This document shows positions 1 through 8,378 of a stretch of DNA of 64,000 nt, piece by piece. Position 1 is the stretch's first letter. The number at the start of each line of letters is the position of its first letter. Where the stretch lies: assembly GCA_000702525.1 (NCBI GenBank), contig JNIN01000001.1:434001-498000 (forward strand), read 5' to 3'. The position numbers and the translations under genes were made by a program. This stretch comes from Lachnospiraceae bacterium AC2012. GTDB taxonomy: Bacteria > Bacillota > Clostridia > Lachnospirales > Lachnospiraceae. Under the pieces are notes generated by a model. The model made no database searches and had not been told where the DNA came from. It saw only the letters and a program-made list of their open reading frames with translations.

Positions 1-2
1 TT

Positions 3-518
3 TTCGTAGGTACTAAGAAGCAGGCTCAGGATACTATCAAGGAAGAAGCAGAACGTTGCGGAATGTACTACGTTAACGAAAGATGGCTTGGTGGTATGCT
101 TACAAACTTCAAGACTATCCAGAGCAGAATTGCACGTTTAAAGGCAATCGAAAAGATGGCTGAAGATGGAACATTTGATCGTCTTCCAAAGAAGGAAGTT
201 GCTGGTCTTCAGAAGGAATTAGAAAAGTTACAGAAGAATATCGGTGGTATCGCTGATATGAAGAGAATTCCTGATGCAATCTTCATCGTTGATCCTAAGA
301 AGGAAAGAATCTGCGTACAGGAAGCTCATGCACTTGGAATCACATTAATTGGTATCGCTGATACAAACTGCGATCCTGAAGAACTTGATTTCATCATCCC
401 TGGTAACGATGATGCTATCCGTGCAGTTAAGCTTATCGTTTCTAAGATGGCTGACGCTGTAGTTGAAGCTAAGCAGGGTGAAGAAGTTCCTGCAGAAGTT
501 GAAGCTGTAGAGGAATAA
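3..518 (+). CDS. rpsB: 30S ribosomal protein S2 (5'-truncated by window edge)
   Basis: Small-subunit ribosomal protein S2, needed for assembly of the 30S head and platform region. The reading frame is open from base 3, so the gene enters from outside the window; 171 residues are visible of the usual roughly 245. Typical S2 blocks are present: FVGTKKQAQ, then [29 protein letters not shown] and [20 protein letters not shown]. It ends with an acidic tail rich in Glu, common in Clostridia. tsf follows 34 nt downstream, the almost universal rpsB-tsf pairing. Identification is secure; only the N-terminus is missing, and an internal Met at base 63 is not the start. Confidence 0.97.
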   Translation, partial: FVGTKKQAQDTIKEEAERCGMYYVNERWLGGMLTNFKTIQSRIARLKAIEKMAEDGTFDRLPKKEVAGLQKELEKLQKNIGGIADMKRIPDAIFIVDPKKERICVQEAHALGITLIGIADTNCDPEELDFIIPGNDDAIRAVKLIVSKMADAVVEAKQGEEVPAEVEAVEE

Positions 519-552
519 TTTAAACAAAACGTATATATTGGAGGAAATCTAG

Positions 553-1485
553 ATGGCAATTTCAGCTAAAGATGTCAAGGCACTTCGTGATTTAACAGGT
601 GCTGGTATGATGGATTGTAAGAAAGCTCTTAACGAAACAGATGGCGATATGGACGCTGCTGTAGAGCTTTTAAGAAAGAAGGGTCAGGCTAAGGCTGAGA
701 AGAAGGCTGACCGTATCGCAGCTGAGGGTGTTTCTCTCGTTGCACAGAAGGATGACAAGACAGCGGCAATCGTTGAAGTTAACTCTGAAACAGATTTCGT
801 TGCTAAGAATGAAAAGTTCATCAACTTCGTAACTGCTGTTGCAGAACAGGCTCTTGATGCTGAGTCAGAAGATATGGATGCATTCCTTGCATCTGCTTGG
901 AAGGCAGATACTTCTAAGACAGTTAACGATGCTCTTGTAGAACAGGTTGCTGTTATCGGAGAAAAGCTTTCTATCCGTCGTATTAAGAAGGTTACAGCTG
1001 ACAATGGTGTTGTAGTTTCTTACGTACACGGTGGCGGTAGAATTGGTGTTCTTCTTTCTGCTGAAACAGAAACTGTTAACGATGCAGTTAAGGAAGCACT
1101 TTCAAACGTTGCAATGCAGATCGCTGCATTAAATCCTAAGTACATCTCTGATGCTGATGTAGATGAAGAATACATCAAGCATGAGACAGAAATTCTTAAG
1201 GCTCAGATCGAAAACGATCCTAAGGAATCTCAGAAGCCTGAAAAGGTTAAGGAAGGTATGATTCAGGGACGTATTAAGAAAGAACTTAAGGAAGTATGTC
1301 TTCTTGATCAGGCTTATGTTAAGGCTGCTGACGGAAAGCAGACAGTTGCTAAGTACTTAGAAGAAGTTTCTAAGGAAGTTGGCGCTACAGTTACTATTAA
1401 GGAATTTGTTCGTTTCGAAACTGGTGAAGGTATCGAAAAGAAGGAAGAAGATTTCGCTGAAGAAGTAGCTAAGCAGTTAATGTAA
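553..1485 (+). CDS. tsf: elongation factor Ts
   Basis: Guanine nucleotide exchange factor that regenerates EF-Tu-GTP during translation elongation. The 310-residue protein starts MAISAKDVKALRDLTGAGMM, followed by DCKKALNETDGDMDAA (UBA-like N-terminal domain) and the core motif TDFVAKN near residue 79. A GGAGGAAAT ribosome-binding site precedes the ATG. The length is normal for the long form of EF-Ts. It is co-transcribed with rpsB and is followed by a strong intrinsic terminator at 1504-1535, which separates this translation pair from the cell-envelope genes that follow. Confidence 0.98.
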   Translation: MAISAKDVKALRDLTGAGMMDCKKALNETDGDMDAAVELLRKKGQAKAEKKADRIAAEGVSLVAQKDDKTAAIVEVNSETDFVAKNEKFINFVTAVAEQALDAESEDMDAFLASAWKADTSKTVNDALVEQVAVIGEKLSIRRIKKVTADNGVVVSYVHGGGRIGVLLSAETETVNDAVKEALSNVAMQIAALNPKYISDADVDEEYIKHETEILKAQIENDPKESQKPEKVKEGMIQGRIKKELKEVCLLDQAYVKAADGKQTVAKYLEEVSKEVGATVTIKEFVRFETGEGIEKKEEDFAEEVAKQLM

Positions 1486-1503
1486 TTAATATACTGTTTA
1501 TGG

Positions 1504-1535
1504 AAAGGCACTATAGAAATATAGTGCCTTTCTTT
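1504..1535 (+). terminator. intrinsic terminator after tsf
   Basis: A perfect 12-bp stem, AAAGGCACTATA (1504-1515) and its complement (1520-1531), closed by a GAAA tetraloop and followed by a short T-rich tract. It ends the rpsB-tsf transcript. The T tract is shared with the stem's last bases, so some read-through is possible. Confidence 0.9.
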
Positions 1536-1563
1536 GAACAAAGGTTCATATTGGAGGTCTGTG

Positions 1564-2490
1564 ATGACAACAGGGGAGAGAGAAGAGCAGATTCAGAACA
1601 GAAGAAATAAACGTAAGAGAGTACAAAGAATGAAATCCATGATTGTATGGACGATTTCGCTCTGGATGATTATTTCGATGGTCCTGTTAGCATTTTTAAC
1701 AGTCAAGGTTATTTCCTTGCAACATCAGGTGAATGTTTTGTCGGCGTCGCTGACGGATTCTTCTGCAGATATAACAAGTACATCGGATATTTCCGATGCG
1801 CTTGTTACGACGCAGAATGGAACGGCAGAGAGCAATCTGGCAGATGCCGATGATACGTTAAAAGTGTATCTGACGTTTGATGATGGTCCGAGTGAAAACA
1901 CGGATGAGATTCTTGATATCTTAGATGATTATGGGGTAAAAGCTACTTTTTTTGTGGTTGGAAAATCGGATGAAGAATCAACGGCACGTTATCAAAGAAT
2001 TGTAAATGAGGGTCATACAATAGGAATGCATTCCTATTCACATCAGTACAGTGATATTTATTCATCACTGGACGCATTTCAGGCAGATTTGTCGAAAATT
2101 CAAAATACAATCTATGATGCAACCGGAGTAGAGACGAACTTATATCGTTTTCCGGGTGGAAGCAGCAATAAAGTGAGTAATACAGATATGACGGAATATA
2201 TCCAATATCTCAATTCTCAGGGAATTACTTATTATGATTGGAATGTATCTTGTGGAGACGCGACATCACAGGCATATACAGCCGATGAACTTGTTGAAAA
2301 CGTCATGGGTGATGTGGTAAAATATAAAACGTCGGTGGTCTTGCTGCATGATGCAGATTCTAAGACGCAGACAGTGCAGGCGTTGCCGAAATTGATTGAA
2401 TCTTTACAGTCTGTGGGAGCAATGATTTTGCCGATTAGTGACGATACAACGGTAATTCAACATGTTTCGTTACAGACTGATTTAAACTAA
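1564..2490 (+). CDS. membrane-anchored polysaccharide deacetylase (NodB/CE4)
   Basis: Predicted extracytoplasmic carbohydrate esterase of family 4, which removes acetyl groups from peptidoglycan or another cell-surface glycan. The ATG at 1564 is preferred because GGAGGT (1553-1558) sits 5 nt upstream; a longer in-frame start at 1534 (TTG) lacks a site. The 308-residue protein has a basic N-terminus, one membrane segment near residues 26-49, a Ser/Thr/Asp linker and a NodB domain with all five CE4 blocks: TFDDGP (near 104-109), HSYSHQ (156-161), RFPGG, DWNVSCGD and LLHD. The catalytic Asp and metal-binding His residues are therefore present. The next gene, a bactofilin, follows 17 nt later, suggesting joint expression. 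The exact substrate is not shown by the sequence. Confidence 0.9.
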   Translation: MTTGEREEQIQNRRNKRKRVQRMKSMIVWTISLWMIISMVLLAFLTVKVISLQHQVNVLSASLTDSSADITSTSDISDALVTTQNGTAESNLADADDTLKVYLTFDDGPSENTDEILDILDDYGVKATFFVVGKSDEESTARYQRIVNEGHTIGMHSYSHQYSDIYSSLDAFQADLSKIQNTIYDATGVETNLYRFPGGSSNKVSNTDMTEYIQYLNSQGITYYDWNVSCGDATSQAYTADELVENVMGDVVKYKTSVVLLHDADSKTQTVQALPKLIESLQSVGAMILPISDDTTVIQHVSLQTDLN

Positions 2491-2507
2491 AGGTTGGAGG
2501 AGAGAAA

Positions 2508-3302
2508 ATGGGATTTTTCAAAGATTTTAAAGAAGATTTCTCAGATGCCGTTAATGAGTTAACTCCTGGCGGTGAGGTTGAAGAAAAAGACGATGTAATG
2601 GTCAATACTTTAGAGGGTGATATTGACGTTGACTCTGAACTTTCCAAATTGGATGGACTTTTGGAAAAGGTGGCTCAGAAGGTTGACGAACCAGCCGTAC
2701 AGCAGGAAGTACAGACACCAACACCTGTTGTAAGCGCACCTGTAGAAAATAAAGTTGAAAAAGTTGTGGAAAAGAAGGAGACAAGAAGAATGGACGTAAA
2801 TACTACACCAGTTCAGAATACTAGAGCTATGGCACCAACTGCTGATGCATCAGAGGAAAAGGCAGTTATTACAAATGGAATGACAATCAATGGTGATCTT
2901 GAATCAACAGGATCTATTGATGTTGAAGGTTTAATTAAGGGTAATGTTACATGTAACGGAAAGCTTGTAGTAACAGGTACAATCCGTGGTAACAGTAGTG
3001 CATCTGAAATCTTTGCTGATTCAGCTAAGATCGAAGGTGAAATCGCTGCAACTGGCACAGTTAAGGTTGCTGCTGGTTCAGTAATTATCGGAAATATCGC
3101 AGCTAGCTCCGCAGTTATTGCTGGTGCGGTAAAGGGTGATATCGATGTACAGGGACCAGTAGTTGTAGATACATCTGCAGTTGTTATGGGTAATATCAAG
3201 TCTCGTTCTGTACAGATCAATAACGGTGCTGTTATTGAAGGTATGGTATCTCAGAGCTACGCTGATGTAGATATTGAAAGAGTATTTGAAGTAAACGAGT
3301 AG
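2508..3302 (+). CDS. bactofilin-type polymer-forming protein
   Basis: 264-residue protein with a C-terminal bactofilin (DUF583) domain from about residue 119 to 255: a run of short repeats such as NGDLESTGSIDVEG, KGNVTCNGKLVV and GNIAASSAVIAG, which fold as a right-handed beta-helix in this family. Bactofilins polymerise without nucleotide and scaffold cell-wall enzymes. The first about 20 residues (MGFFKDFKEDFSDAVNEL) could form an amphipathic helix, and residues 60-110 are a Val/Pro/Lys-rich disordered linker. A GGAGGAGAG ribosome-binding site precedes the ATG. Position directly after a membrane-anchored NodB deacetylase fits a role in localising that enzyme, but this partnership is inference. 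Confidence 0.88.
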   Translation: MGFFKDFKEDFSDAVNELTPGGEVEEKDDVMVNTLEGDIDVDSELSKLDGLLEKVAQKVDEPAVQQEVQTPTPVVSAPVENKVEKVVEKKETRRMDVNTTPVQNTRAMAPTADASEEKAVITNGMTINGDLESTGSIDVEGLIKGNVTCNGKLVVTGTIRGNSSASEIFADSAKIEGEIAATGTVKVAAGSVIIGNIAASSAVIAGAVKGDIDVQGPVVVDTSAVVMGNIKSRSVQINNGAVIEGMVSQSYADVDIERVFEVNE

Positions 3303-3315
3303 GAATTAGTTTAAA

Positions 3316-4011
3316 ATGAAGAGAGTTTTATTAAAGTTAAGTGGTGAGGCGCTGGCCGGTGAGAAACATACCGGTTTTGATGAAGCTACCTGTTTAGGGG
3401 TAGCAGCGCAGGTAAAGAAGATTGTTGATCAGGGTACAGAGGTTGGTGTCGTCATTGGCGGTGGTAATTTCTGGCGTGGTCGTACAAGCGAAACCATTGA
3501 TCGTACAAAGGCAGATCAGATTGGTATGCTTGCAACGATCATGAATTGTATTTATGTATCAGAGATTTTCCGTTCTGTAGGAATGCAGACAGAAGTGCTT
3601 ACACCATTTGCTTGTGGAGCGATGACAAAATTGTTCTCAAAGGATTTGGCAAATGCTGAATTCAAGGCTGGAAAGGTTGTTTTCTTTGCCGGTGGTATCG
3701 GTCATCCATATTTCTCAACAGATACAGCAACAGCACTTCGCGCGATTGAAATTGAAGCGGAAGGTATCTTACTTGCCAAGGCAGTAGATGGTATCTATGA
3801 TAGTGATCCAAAGGTTAATCCGGATGCTAAGCGTTATGATAAGATTTCTATTCAGGAAGTAGTTGATCAGCAGTTAGCAGTTATGGATCTTACCGCATCC
3901 ATCATGTGTATGGAGAACAAGATGCCAATGTATGTATTTGCTTTAAATGAGCAGGATAGTATTGTAAAGGCAATCAGTGGTTCTTTTAATGGAACGATAG
4001 TAACAGCATAG
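3316..4011 (+). CDS. pyrH: UMP kinase
   Basis: Cytoplasmic kinase converting UMP to UDP with ATP, the bacterial-type amino-acid-kinase-fold enzyme. The 231-residue protein opens RVLLKLSGEALAG and contains GGGNFWRGR, the activator-loop region ADQIGMLATIMN, and the nucleotide-binding block AVDGIYDSDP. The length is normal. It lies 13 nt after the bactofilin and 8 nt before frr, so the standard pyrH-frr pair is kept while the two envelope genes have been placed between tsf and pyrH. Confidence 0.97.
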   Translation: MKRVLLKLSGEALAGEKHTGFDEATCLGVAAQVKKIVDQGTEVGVVIGGGNFWRGRTSETIDRTKADQIGMLATIMNCIYVSEIFRSVGMQTEVLTPFACGAMTKLFSKDLANAEFKAGKVVFFAGGIGHPYFSTDTATALRAIEIEAEGILLAKAVDGIYDSDPKVNPDAKRYDKISIQEVVDQQLAVMDLTASIMCMENKMPMYVFALNEQDSIVKAISGSFNGTIVTA

Positions 4012-4019
4012 GAGGAAGT

Positions 4020-4574
4020 ATGGATAGTAGATTAGAACAGTATGATTCAAAGATGAATAAGTCTTTGGAAAATTTATACAATGAATACAACAATGTTCGT
4101 GCTGGTCGTGCGAACCCACACATTCTTGATCGTGTCATGGTTGATTATTATGGAGCTCCAACTCCTATTCAGCAGGTTGCGAATGTATCTGTTCCAGAGG
4201 CAAGAATGATTCAGATTGCACCATGGGAACCATCTTTATTAAAAGAGATCGAAAAGGCAATTATGATTGCGGATATTGGTATTAATCCTACAAATGATGG
4301 TAAGGTAGTTCGTCTTGTTTTCCCTGAACTTACAGAAGACAGACGTAAGGAACTTGCAAAGGATGTTAAGAAGCTTGGCGAGAATGCTAAGGTTGCAATC
4401 CGTAATATTCGTAGAGATGCCAATGATTCATTCAAGAAATTATCTAAGGAAGAAGATATTTCTGAAGATGAAATTAAAGGATTAGAAGCGGATATTCAGA
4501 AACTTACAGATAAGTATGTTGCTGAAGTTGATGCTGCAGTTGAGAAGAAGACAAACGAAATCTTAACGGTATAA
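4020..4574 (+). CDS. frr: ribosome recycling factor
   Basis: Splits post-termination ribosomes together with EF-G. The 184-residue protein matches the family length and carries YNNVRAGRANPHILDRVMVDYYG and the long three-helix-bundle region ELTEDRRKELAKDVKKLGE with NIRRDAND. A GGAGGAAGT site overlaps the end of pyrH. A terminator-like hairpin follows at 4593-4617. Confidence 0.98.
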   Translation: MDSRLEQYDSKMNKSLENLYNEYNNVRAGRANPHILDRVMVDYYGAPTPIQQVANVSVPEARMIQIAPWEPSLLKEIEKAIMIADIGINPTNDGKVVRLVFPELTEDRRKELAKDVKKLGENAKVAIRNIRRDANDSFKKLSKEEDISEDEIKGLEADIQKLTDKYVAEVDAAVEKKTNEILTV

Positions 4575-4592
4575 AGAATGAATTTGTAAACG

Positions 4593-4617
4593 ATGGGCAC
4601 AGTAAGTGCCCATTTTT
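4593..4617 (+). terminator. terminator between frr and uppS
   Basis: 8-bp perfect stem ATGGGCAC (4593-4600) with GTGCCCAT (4606-4613), 5-nt loop, then TTTTT. It ends or attenuates the pyrH-frr transcript upstream of uppS. The in-frame ATG at 4593 that could extend uppS is the 5' arm of this stem, which argues against its use as a start. Confidence 0.8.
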
Positions 4618-4643
4618 ACATTATGAAGATGTGGAGGCAAAAT

Positions 4644-5342
4644 ATGAGTGTACCAAAGCATGTAGCTATTATTTTGGATGGAAATGGTCGATGGGCCAAG
4701 AAGAAAGGTATGCCGCGTTCTTATGGCCATACGGTTGGCGCGAAGAATGTGGAAACTATTTGTGAGGCTGCCGATGATTTAGGTGTTAAATATCTTACTT
4801 TATATGCGTTTTCTACGGAAAACTGGAATCGTCCGGATGATGAAGTAAATGCGCTTATGAAGATTTTGGCGAATTATCTGAAGACATGTAAGGCGCTTTG
4901 TAAAAAACATGGTATGCGAATTCGTATACTTGGGGATATTACCAGATTAGAACCGGGAATGCAGAAGGTGATTCGAGAATTAGAAGAAGAGACGAAGGAA
5001 TATCCGGGATTAAATCTTCAGATTGCTTTGAATTACGGTAGTAGAGATGAAATTGTTCGTGCTGCCAGAGCGTGGGGCGAACGTGTGGCTACGGGAGAAT
5101 GTAAGGCAGAAGAATTAACAGAAGAAGTATTTAATTCTTATTTGGATTCTAAGGATATCCCAGATCCTGATCTTATGATTCGTACAGGCGGAGAAGAACG
5201 TTTGTCAAACTTCCTTTTGTGGCAGGTTGCTTATTCCGAATTTATTTTTGTAGACGTACCTTGGCCAGATTTTAAAAAGAGCGATTTAGCTGAGTGTATA
5301 GAAGAATTTGAAAATCGAAATCGTCGATTTGGAAAGGTTTAA
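4644..5342 (+). CDS. uppS: undecaprenyl-diphosphate synthase (cis-prenyltransferase)
   Basis: Condenses isopentenyl diphosphate onto farnesyl diphosphate to make the C55 lipid carrier for peptidoglycan and wall polymers. Start chosen at 4644, behind GGAGG (4633-4637); a 17-codon upstream extension begins inside a terminator stem. The 232-residue product shows the catalytic LDGNGRWAKKKG, the YAFSTENWNRP block, and the C-terminal RTGGEERLSNFLLWQVAY signature. It begins the lipid-precursor run uppS-cdsA-dxr-rseP-ispG with only 3 nt to cdsA. Confidence 0.96.
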   Translation: MSVPKHVAIILDGNGRWAKKKGMPRSYGHTVGAKNVETICEAADDLGVKYLTLYAFSTENWNRPDDEVNALMKILANYLKTCKALCKKHGMRIRILGDITRLEPGMQKVIRELEEETKEYPGLNLQIALNYGSRDEIVRAARAWGERVATGECKAEELTEEVFNSYLDSKDIPDPDLMIRTGGEERLSNFLLWQVAYSEFIFVDVPWPDFKKSDLAECIEEFENRNRRFGKV

Positions 5343-5345
5343 AAG

Positions 5346-6146
5346 ATGTTTCGTACAAGATTATTAAGCGGAATTGTATTGGTTGCGCTTGCGTTACTTC
5401 TGATTATTACGGGTGGAGATGTACTTTTGGTTTCCATGGGTATCATTTCTCTTGTAGGTTTATTTGAGTTATATAGAGTATTTGGTATTGAGAAGAACAT
5501 TTTAGGAATGGTCGGATATCTTGCCACTGTTTTATATTATGGCAATCTTCGTTTTTGTGTGGTATCAGATTATAGAATGATCGTGTTGGCATTTCTAATC
5601 GTGTTATTAGGTTGCTTCGTATTCGGATATCCTAGATTTCATGCGAAGGATGTTGTGGCTTCCTTCTTTGGAGTATTTTATGTTTCTATGATGCTTTCCT
5701 ATATTTATGAAACGCGTATGATGCATCTGGGAATGTATATCGTATGGTTGATTTTCCTCTGCTCATGGGGATGCGATACCTGCGCATACTGCGTTGGTGT
5801 GTTATTTGGTAAGCATAAGATGGCGCCAAAGCTCAGCCCGAAAAAATCTGTGGAAGGTGCTGTGGGTGGAATCCTTGGTTCCATGATTTTAACAGCGATT
5901 TATTGTAGAATATTTGCAAACCAGATGGATTTAGCGATGAATCAGCTGGTATTACTTTCTCTGATTAGTGGTGTTGGTGCTTTTATTTCTATGATCGGTG
6001 ATTTGGCTGCATCCGCTATTAAGAGAAATTATGAGATCAAAGACTACGGCACATTGATTCCTGGACATGGTGGAATTATGGATCGTTTTGATAGTGTAAT
6101 TATTACTGCACCGATTATTTATTATCTTGCAACAATTTTTATGTAA
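5346..6146 (+). CDS. cdsA: phosphatidate cytidylyltransferase (CDP-diglyceride synthase)
   Basis: Integral membrane enzyme making CDP-diacylglycerol from phosphatidate and CTP, the entry to phospholipid synthesis. The 266-residue protein has about eight hydrophobic segments and the C-terminal CTP-transf_1 signature, [14 protein letters not shown] followed by [18 protein letters not shown] and [12 protein letters not shown], with the conserved Asp residues. It is 3 nt after uppS, so translation is probably coupled. The order uppS-cdsA-dxr is standard in Firmicutes. Confidence 0.95.
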   Translation: MFRTRLLSGIVLVALALLLIITGGDVLLVSMGIISLVGLFELYRVFGIEKNILGMVGYLATVLYYGNLRFCVVSDYRMIVLAFLIVLLGCFVFGYPRFHAKDVVASFFGVFYVSMMLSYIYETRMMHLGMYIVWLIFLCSWGCDTCAYCVGVLFGKHKMAPKLSPKKSVEGAVGGILGSMILTAIYCRIFANQMDLAMNQLVLLSLISGVGAFISMIGDLAASAIKRNYEIKDYGTLIPGHGGIMDRFDSVIITAPIIYYLATIFM

Positions 6147-6161
6147 TAGAGGTGTCTATTT

Positions 6162-7307
6162 ATGAAGAAGATAGCAATCCTTGGTTCCACAGGTTCCATT
6201 GGAACACAGACTTTGGAAATCGTTAGAGAGCAGGGCGATTTGATTGTTACATCGATGTCTTGCGGACGAAATATTGATTTGTTTGAAAAACAGATTCGAG
6301 AATTCAAGCCGAAATTCGTATCTGTTGGGGATGCCGATTCTGCATCTGAACTGAAGAAACGTATTGCGGATTTGAAAATTGAAGTTTTATATGGCATGGA
6401 TGGCTTGATTGCGGTTGCTACAGATGCAGAATCTGAGATTTTAGTTACAGCCATCGTTGGTATGCTGGGTGTGCGCCCTACAATCGCGGCTATTGAAGCG
6501 GGCAAGGATATTGCGCTTGCAAACAAGGAGACACTCGTAACAGCTGGACATATTATTATGCCATTAGCGAAGCAAAAAGGTGTTTCCATCCTCCCTGTGG
6601 ATAGTGAACATTCCGCTATTTTCCAGTCCTTACAGGGAAATGAAGGAAATGATATCCATCGTATCTTACTCACTTGTTCCGGTGGACCATTCCGAGGAAG
6701 AAGTTATGAGTCATTGGAAGGCGTTACGGTAGAAGATGCATTAAATCATCCAAATTGGTCTATGGGTCGTAAGATTACGATTGATTCTGCAACGCTGATC
6801 AATAAAGGCCTTGAAGTGATGGAAGCCAAGTGGTTATTCCATGTGGACCCAGGCCGTATACAGGTCCTGGTACATCCACAGTCGATTCTTCATTCTGCTG
6901 TTGAATTTGAAGATGGCGGTGTGATGGGACAGATGGGGCTTCCAAATATGAAATTACCGATTCAGTATGCATTGTATTATCCAAAGCGAAGAGAGATGGA
7001 GAAGAATTATCTGGATCTTTTTGAAGTGGCAAATATGACATTTGAAAAGCCGGATATGGAAACTTTTTATGGTTTACAGCTGGCATATGATGCATTAGAA
7101 GCTGGTGGAAATGTTCCAACGGTATTTAATGCGGCGAATGAGCGAGCAGTGCAGATGTTCCTGGACCGAAAGATTTCATTCCTGGAAATTCCAGAGACGA
7201 TTCAAAAGGCAATGCTGGAAGTATCCTTTATCACAAATCCTTCGGTTGAGGATATCCTTGCCACGGAGAAGGAAACAAATCAGGTGATTGATAGCTTTTT
7301 TGCATAG
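6162..7307 (+). CDS. dxr: 1-deoxy-D-xylulose 5-phosphate reductoisomerase
   Basis: Second step of the MEP isoprenoid pathway: rearranges and reduces DXP to 2-C-methyl-D-erythritol 4-phosphate with NADPH. 381 residues. Visible are the nucleotide-binding GSTGSIGTQTLEI, the central ALANKETLVTAGH, the substrate/metal block PVDSEHSAIFQSL, the LTCSGGPFRGRS loop, and ATLINKGLEVMEAKWLF. The gene follows cdsA by 15 nt, and ispG, another MEP gene, lies two genes downstream, so this operon feeds isopentenyl diphosphate to uppS at its head. Confidence 0.97.
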   Translation: MKKIAILGSTGSIGTQTLEIVREQGDLIVTSMSCGRNIDLFEKQIREFKPKFVSVGDADSASELKKRIADLKIEVLYGMDGLIAVATDAESEILVTAIVGMLGVRPTIAAIEAGKDIALANKETLVTAGHIIMPLAKQKGVSILPVDSEHSAIFQSLQGNEGNDIHRILLTCSGGPFRGRSYESLEGVTVEDALNHPNWSMGRKITIDSATLINKGLEVMEAKWLFHVDPGRIQVLVHPQSILHSAVEFEDGGVMGQMGLPNMKLPIQYALYYPKRREMEKNYLDLFEVANMTFEKPDMETFYGLQLAYDALEAGGNVPTVFNAANERAVQMFLDRKISFLEIPETIQKAMLEVSFITNPSVEDILATEKETNQVIDSFFA

Positions 7308-7328
7308 TTCGTACCGGAGGACATTGAT

Positions 7329-8363
7329 TTGAAGATTTTACTTGGAATTATCATTTTTAGTTTTATTATTCTGTTTCATGAGCTTGGACATTTCCTTGTG
7401 GCAAAGAAATGCAACGTTCGAGTGAATGAATTTATGCTTGGATTAGGACCAAAACTCTTTGGTATCCAAAGGGGAGAAACACTTTATTCCCTCCATCTCC
7501 TGCCATTTGGCGGAGCTTGTGTCATGGAAGGCGAGGAGGAAGAGAGCGAGGATGATCGTTCCTTTGCCAAGAAGACGGTTTGGCAGAGAATCGCCATCGT
7601 ATTTGCCGGTCCGTTGTTTAATTTTATTCTTGCGTATATTCTTTCTGTCATTTTGATTGGTGCGGTCGGATATTATCCTGCGACGATTGGTGAGGTGTCC
7701 GAAGGATCTGCGGCAGAAGCGGCAGGGATTGAGGCCGGAGACCAGATTGTGGAATTGAATGGGTATCGTGTACATTTCTATCAGGAGATTAGTGTGTATA
7801 CGTTCTTCCATGCAGGAGAGAGTCTTCGTGTTACCTATGAGCGTGATGGCGAGACAAATACTGTGGATTTGACGCCGACTTATGATGAGGAGGCAGGACG
7901 CTATTTGCTTGGCGTTACTGCGGATGGAACGAAAGAGCATGGAAATGTTTTTCATGTGCTAAAATATGGTTTTTATGAAATTAAATATCAAATCTATGTT
8001 ACGGTACAGAGTTTGAAGATGCTGTTTACCGGTCAGGTGGGGATTCAGGATATGTCCGGCCCGGTTGGAATCGTAGAAGCGATTGGTGATACCTATGATG
8101 CGTCCGTTTCTTCGGGTGCATTTTATGTCGCTATGAATATGATCAGTTTTATGATTCTGATTTCTGCAAACTTGGGCGTGATGAATTTGCTTCCGATTCC
8201 AGCGTTAGATGGTGGTCGAATTCTCATTTACCTGGTAGAAGTGGTTCGTAGAAAGCCTATGAATCAGAATTTGGAAGCAAAGATTAATTTCCTTGGTTTT
8301 GCATTGTTAATGGCCTTGATGGTGGTTGTAATGTATCAGGATATTATGAAATTATTTCATTAA
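7329..8363 (+). CDS. rseP: RseP-type site-2 intramembrane zinc metalloprotease
   Basis: Membrane protease that cleaves anti-sigma factors or signal-peptide remnants within the membrane. The start is a TTG at 7329, 8 nt after GGAGG (7316-7320); no ATG is suitably placed. The 344-residue protein has the zinc motif HELGH at residues 17-21 in the first membrane segment, one PDZ domain at about 115-175, and the second metal-ligand motif NLLPIPALDGG near residue 288. Its place between dxr and ispG is the usual one. Substrates cannot be read from the sequence. Confidence 0.95.
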   Translation: MKILLGIIIFSFIILFHELGHFLVAKKCNVRVNEFMLGLGPKLFGIQRGETLYSLHLLPFGGACVMEGEEEESEDDRSFAKKTVWQRIAIVFAGPLFNFILAYILSVILIGAVGYYPATIGEVSEGSAAEAAGIEAGDQIVELNGYRVHFYQEISVYTFFHAGESLRVTYERDGETNTVDLTPTYDEEAGRYLLGVTADGTKEHGNVFHVLKYGFYEIKYQIYVTVQSLKMLFTGQVGIQDMSGPVGIVEAIGDTYDASVSSGAFYVAMNMISFMILISANLGVMNLLPIPALDGGRILIYLVEVVRRKPMNQNLEAKINFLGFALLMALMVVVMYQDIMKLFH

Positions 8364-8378
8364 AGTGGAGGTGTTCCT

